Of a stretch of DNA of 6,554 nucleotides, positions 6,440-6,554 are shown piece by piece. A program made the position numbers and the translations under genes. Origin of the DNA: M55B157 sp040265115. GTDB lineage: Bacteria; Actinomycetota; Actinomycetes; S36-B12. Every line of letters begins with the position of its first letter. Position 1 is the first letter of the stretch. The notes beneath the pieces were generated by a model that made no database searches, was not told where the DNA came from, and saw only the letters and a list, made by a program, of their open reading frames with translations. The stretch is taken from positions 1 to 6,554 of the forward strand of contig JBDQGZ010000110.1 of NCBI GenBank assembly GCA_040265115.1, read 5' to 3'.

Positions 6440-6554
6440 GGACGCCGACCCTAGGGCCTGAGGTGCTCGGATCCCAGCGGTGAGGGTCAATATTTCCCGA
6501 GAGGATTCTAAGATGCCGATGTGACAAATCTGCGACATAACCGTTACCATCTAC
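6440..6554 (-). promoter_or_regulatory. Upstream region of the alcohol dehydrogenase gene, probable promoter
   Basis: These 115 bases contain no supported coding sequence and are more AT-rich than the flanking gene. On the - strand, TAGAAT (+ strand ATTCTA at 6505-6510) matches five of six bases of a -10 consensus, but no good -35 stands at the usual spacing. Another -10-like hexamer, TAGGGT (+ strand ACCCTA at 6448-6453), ends eight bases before the ATG and could drive a transcript with almost no leader. GTGACA (6521-6526) followed after 18 bases by TACCAT (6545-6550) is a weak + strand promoter candidate for a gene beyond the right edge. None of these can be settled from the sequence alone. 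Confidence 0.4.
6519..6538. promoter_or_regulatory. Imperfect 20-bp palindrome, candidate operator
   Basis: The sequence ATGTGACAAATCTGCGACAT is an imperfect dyad: 14 of its 20 bases agree with its own reverse complement, with the pattern ATGTnnCAnA facing TnTGnnACAT. It lies eight bases upstream of the - strand -10-like TAGAAT, where the -35 region would be. A dimeric regulator bound here could control the dehydrogenase gene and perhaps a divergent gene to the right. The regulator family is not identifiable. The spacing does not fit the classic TGTGA-N6-TCACA site of CRP. Confidence 0.35.

Noticed and set aside
5327..6454. Long + strand open frame (375 codons) across the dehydrogenase gene
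   Set aside because: It is the antisense shadow of the zinc alcohol dehydrogenase. Its translation has no recognisable motif, while the - strand protein shows all zinc ligands and the Rossmann motif.
6520..6537. CRP-type binding site in the palindrome
   Set aside because: TGTGA and CGACA are separated by eight bases, not six, and the second half departs from TCACA.
6440..6550. N-terminal extension of the alcohol dehydrogenase to 6550
   Set aside because: The extra 37 residues are not typical of the family and cover the AT-richer region with promoter-like and palindromic elements. MRAVSYQAF at 6439 is a normal family start.

Overview
This is a gene-dense, high-GC bacterial window with GTG/ATG starts and a codon bias toward G/C third positions. 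The PlsB-family tail followed by a HAD-phosphatase/PlsC fusion protein is an arrangement familiar from Actinobacteria (mycobacterial plsB2-plsC is the closest pattern I know). I therefore infer an actinobacterium. The genus cannot be fixed from the sequence alone.

Layout. Five genes run on the + strand and one converges on them from the right. Positions 1-701 hold the C-terminal end of a glycerol-3-phosphate acyltransferase (plsB), cut by the window edge. Positions 716-2176 encode a fused HAD-IB phosphatase / 1-acylglycerol-3-phosphate acyltransferase (plsC type). Only 10 bases later begins a three-gene cassette. It holds a DadA-type FAD D-amino-acid dehydrogenase (2187-3437), a DHDPS/NAL-family lyase or deaminase (3469-4365) and a proline-racemase-family epimerase (4380-5390). 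On the - strand, 5387-6439 encodes a zinc-dependent medium-chain alcohol dehydrogenase. Its stop codon shares the tetranucleotide CTAG with the stop of the epimerase gene. The last 115 bases are the upstream region of this dehydrogenase and contain an imperfect palindrome that could be an operator. There is no gene-free stretch longer than 300 bases.

How the genes work together. The first two enzymes act in series at the membrane, adding the first and second acyl chains to glycerol-3-phosphate to make phosphatidic acid. The next three match, as a set, the pathway for trans-4-hydroxy-L-proline. The epimerase gives cis-4-hydroxy-D-proline, the flavoenzyme oxidises it to 1-pyrroline-4-hydroxy-2-carboxylate, and the DHDPS-like enzyme deaminates that to 2-oxoglutarate semialdehyde. 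The last step to 2-oxoglutarate (a semialdehyde dehydrogenase), a transporter and a regulator are not in the window. The pathway assignment rests on the combination of families. Each family alone has other substrates.

I see no RNA gene, mobile element, CRISPR array or phage gene, and no convincing sign of a wholly undescribed system. The points most worth a second look are the tight join between phospholipid synthesis and the hydroxyproline cassette, the Ser/Cys catalytic pair of the epimerase, the missing substrate-carboxylate arginine in the DHDPS-like enzyme, and the palindrome upstream of the dehydrogenase.
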